A stretch of 64,000 bases of DNA, from NCBI RefSeq assembly GCF_002155695.1, contig NZ_MUYJ01000005.1, positions 124,001 to 188,000 of the forward strand. The letters run 5' to 3'. The notes beneath the pieces were generated by a model. It saw only the letters and a program-made list of their open reading frames with translations. It was not told the origin of the DNA and ran no database searches. Below are positions 61,616-64,000 of the stretch, one piece after another; the first letter of the stretch is position 1; the number at the start of each line of letters is the position of its first letter. The position numbers were made by a program, and so were the translations under genes. Origin of the DNA: Erythrobacter tepidarius. GTDB lineage: Bacteria > Pseudomonadota > Alphaproteobacteria > Sphingomonadales > Sphingomonadaceae.

Positions 61616-62514
61616 GCGATGAACCCGGCGATGATCCGCGCAGCATCGGCCGGGTCTTCGAAGGGGTGGAAATGGGTGCGATCGGGGCGGTAGAGATCGG
61701 TGCCCTGCGGCAGCACGTTTGCCAGTTCGGGCCAGGTCGGCGAGCTCTTGAAGTCCTGCAGGTCGGTCATCTGCGCGCGCACCACCAGCACCGGAATATC
61801 GACTGTCCGCGCCGCGTCCAGGATGGCGCCGTTGCTGCGGCTGGAGCCATAGACGCTGGCTTCCATTTCGGGGCTGCAGGCCAGTTCCATGCCCGCACCC
61901 GAGGCGGCGGGGACAAGGCCATGGCGGCAGTAGTCGGCGAAAACCCGCGCGTCGAACAGGCGATAGGGATCACGCGAAAGGAACCGCGCCATCATTTCCT
62001 CAGGGGAGGCGAAGTCGCGCTTGCGGCGGATCGCCGGATGGGGATTGTCGGCGGTGAAGAGCGGCTCGGGCAGCGCGTAGAATTCCGGCGCGAGGATCAC
62101 CGGATCGAACAGCACGAGGCGGCTGAAGGCCCCTGGGCGGTCCGCGGCGACCTGCACCAGCGTGTGCCCGCCCATCGAATGGCCGATGCCGACCGCATGG
62201 GACAGGCCCGCCTGTTCGAGCAATTGCGCCACGTCGTGCGCCATGATCCGCCAGTCGCTGATCGGCCCGCCGCCCGAAAGGCCGTGCCCGCGCAGGTCGA
62301 TGGCGTGGATGGCGTGGCCGGGGAAATGCTCCACCACTGCGTCCCACACACGCCCGTGAAAGCCCGTGGCATGGGCAAAAACCAGCGCTGGCGCATCCGG
62401 GCTGCCGGGGACGGGTGCCCATTCGTGCACGACCAGATCGATGTCGTTCACGCGATAGGTGCGGGCGAGCGGCTCGGGACGGGTGTTGCGCATGGCGTTG
62501 CCCAACCGGAACAT
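61612..62514 (-). CDS. alpha/beta hydrolase
   Basis: A 300-residue alpha/beta-hydrolase-fold protein. The nucleophile elbow is GHSMGG with Ser113; the oxyanion region is FAHATGFHGRVWD; the acid is near VLVVRAQMTD and the His in DRTHFHPFEDPADA. It has no signal peptide. Substrate is unknown; carboxyl-ester and epoxide hydrolases share this layout. It is convergent with fliS and not part of the flagellar operon. Confidence 0.88.
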   Translation of the reverse strand: MFRLGNAMRNTRPEPLARTYRVNDIDLVVHEWAPVPGSPDAPALVFAHATGFHGRVWDAVVEHFPGHAIHAIDLRGHGLSGGGPISDWRIMAHDVAQLLEQAGLSHAVGIGHSMGGHTLVQVAADRPGAFSRLVLFDPVILAPEFYALPEPLFTADNPHPAIRRKRDFASPEEMMARFLSRDPYRLFDARVFADYCRHGLVPAASGAGMELACSPEMEASVYGSSRSNGAILDAARTVDIPVLVVRAQMTDLQDFKSSPTWPELANVLPQGTDLYRPDRTHFHPFEDPADAARIIAGFIA

Positions 62515-62557
62515 GCCCGCAGTGTCAATCGCACGAATTTGTGAGGGGTGCCCGGCG

Positions 62558-64000
62558 TTATTGCGCGGGCAGCGGCGCGCTTTCGCCGCGTTCGCGCAGA
62601 AACCGTAGCGCCTCGGCCAGGCGGTCGGGGGCGATCAGCTGCATCGCCCCGCCATAGAGCGCCACGCCCAGCAGCACCGCAGCCGTCAGCGCCACCAGCG
62701 GCATCACCGGCGGCAGCACACGCAGCATCAGTTCCACCCCGGCCGCCATGATCAGCGAGGCGGCCAGCAGGGGCGCCAATGCGCCGGCGAGGCCGCGCAG
62801 CGTCAGTCCGATGATTCTGCCTGACAATGTCACCGTCGCCGCTGTCAACACGGCCATTCCGCCGACCCAGCCCCAGGCAAAACCCGTTACCCCCCAATGC
62901 GATCCGATCAGGAAGGCGCAGGGCATGACGAGGCTGCCGATCATCGTGATCCGCAACGCCGCCTGCGGCACGCCGCGCGCGTTGGTGGCAGGCGCGAACA
63001 GGATCTGCAGCGTCAGCATCGCCATCGCTCCGGCAAGGATCGGCAGGAGCGGGACGATCTCGCCCCACTTCTCGCCCAGCAGCACCGGCACCAGCACCGG
63101 CGCGACCACGGCGAGGCCGGCATAGGCGGGCAGCCCCACCAGCATCACCAGCCGGATCGTTGCGAGCAGGGCGGATGCGCCCTGATCGGCCATCTGCTCG
63201 CCCTGCTGGCGCGCATAGGCGGCATAGGCGACCTCGTTGATCGGCGGCACGAACTTGGCCGCGAGCAGCTGGGCCAGAAACAGACCCGTGGTATAGACGC
63301 CGAGACTGTGGGCATCGAGCACGCGCCCGGCGATCATCACGTCGGCCTGGCTCTGGATGAACCAGAAGATCTGGGTTGCCGTCATCACGCCGCCGAAGCC
63401 GGCGATTTGCCTTGCGCCGGAGAAGCGGAACGAGGGGCGGATCGGCGCGCGCGCGGCCCAGGTCATGCCGATGGCCTGGGCCAGAAGCATCGCCATCGGC
63501 GCGCAGACCAGCGTCCATACGCCCCAGCCCGACAACGCGCCCGTGAGCGCGGTCGCTGCGCCAGCGAGCGCGGCGGCAAGCCGCACCTGCGCGGGGCGAC
63601 GGAAATCCATCTGGCGGCTGAGGATGGCGTGCGGCAGGGCGCAGAAGGGCACCGCCAGATAAAGCAGCGATTGCACCCTGAGCAGTTCGGTCACCAGCGG
63701 CTGCTCGAACCACAAGGCGACCAGCGGCGCGGCGAGCCACTGGGCCAGCGCCAAGCCGCAGTTGAGCAGGATCAGCATCCCCAGCGTCTGGCGCAGCCGT
63801 TCCTTGCTGACATGCTCCTCGCGGATCAGCGCGGAGGCAAGCCCCCAGCCGTTCATCGTGCTGAGGAACATCAACATGACCTGCGTCATCGCGAAAAGCC
63901 CGTAATCCTGCGGCGCGAGCAGGCGGATGACGATCAGGGTCGAGCACCAGGACACGATCTGGGTCAGGACCTGGCTGCCCGAACGCCAGATCACCGCGGT
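62558..64000 (-). CDS. oligosaccharide flippase / polysaccharide biosynthesis protein (partial)
   Basis: A MATE-like membrane protein of the polysaccharide transporter family, with at least eleven hydrophobic segments and the typical opening VLTQIVSWCSTLIVIRLLAPQDYGLFAMTQVML. It would flip lipid-linked saccharide units across the inner membrane for exopolysaccharide or O-antigen. The reading frame runs to the window edge, so the 5' end is probably outside. The gene ends at 62558. Neighbouring glycosyltransferases are not in the window. Confidence 0.84.
   Translation of the reverse strand, partial: TAVIWRSGSQVLTQIVSWCSTLIVIRLLAPQDYGLFAMTQVMLMFLSTMNGWGLASALIREEHVSKERLRQTLGMLILLNCGLALAQWLAAPLVALWFEQPLVTELLRVQSLLYLAVPFCALPHAILSRQMDFRRPAQVRLAAALAGAATALTGALSGWGVWTLVCAPMAMLLAQAIGMTWAARAPIRPSFRFSGARQIAGFGGVMTATQIFWFIQSQADVMIAGRVLDAHSLGVYTTGLFLAQLLAAKFVPPINEVAYAAYARQQGEQMADQGASALLATIRLVMLVGLPAYAGLAVVAPVLVPVLLGEKWGEIVPLLPILAGAMAMLTLQILFAPATNARGVPQAALRITMIGSLVMPCAFLIGSHWGVTGFAWGWVGGMAVLTAATVTLSGRIIGLTLRGLAGALAPLLAASLIMAAGVELMLRVLPPVMPLVALTAAVLLGVALYGGAMQLIAPDRLAEALRFLRERGESAPLPAQ

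Overview
This GC-rich 64 kb window is a chromosomal segment with no insertion sequences, rRNA, phage genes or CRISPR. The organism is most likely an alphaproteobacterium of the order Sphingomonadales (Erythrobacter/Porphyrobacter-like). This is inferred from gene families and protein style: paired metX-metW, a short SDHAF4-type protein, sphingomonad-type flagellar proteins, and FlhB with NPLH at the usual NPTH site. It was not checked by any database search. Two tRNA genes, Lys(UUU) and Leu(GAG), were read from their cloverleaf.

Layout. Positions 1-4.7 kb hold tRNA-Lys, folK, an N-carbamoylputrescine amidase, an exported methyltransferase-like protein, msrA, an RsmB-type rRNA methyltransferase and an SDHAF4-like protein. 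A perfect 16-bp parS palindrome (4825-4840) follows, directly beside a cytochrome P450 gene. From 6.3 to 14.5 kb come hemH, a lone IorB-like molybdenum hydroxylase subunit, mrp, and the protease module hflK-hflC plus degP. From 14.6 to 22.9 kb lie PBP1A, msrB, a GST, a small exported protein, a VOC protein, metX-metW and hisC-tyrC. From 22.9 to 27 kb lie ftsE-ftsX with YdcF-like and PlsC-like genes, facing a zinc-ribbon membrane protein. tRNA-Leu is at 27.1 kb.

A likely metal-homeostasis island spans 27.3-37.3 kb. A sensor kinase/response regulator pair is divergent from an RND adaptor, pump and outer-membrane-channel operon. A ZnuD-like TonB receptor with a His/Glu-rich segment follows. The shared promoter region carries two 14-bp direct repeats, likely the regulator's operator. 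From 37.3 to 45.1 kb are a saccharopine-dehydrogenase-like enzyme, dcd, two exported proteins of unknown function, putA without the N-terminal DNA-binding domain, a YciI-like protein and another small exported protein. A parS-like site with one core mismatch lies in the putA leader.

From 45.2 to 61.6 kb is a flagellar locus. Flagellin on the minus strand faces a long plus-strand operon: a sigma-54-type activator without a receiver domain, then fliE-F-G-H-I-J-K-L-M-N-O-P-Q-R-flhB-fliD-fliS. Most neighbouring genes overlap by 1-17 nt or are separated by less than 40 nt, so they are probably translated in a coupled way. The products build the MS ring, C ring, export apparatus, hook-length ruler, filament cap and filament chaperone. 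The divergent promoter region has a 14-bp motif in two orientations and a sigma-28-like element. The window ends with an alpha/beta hydrolase and a polysaccharide flippase gene cut by the window edge. No intergenic gap exceeds about 300 bases. Many long open frames opposite real genes are GC-driven shadows and were omitted.
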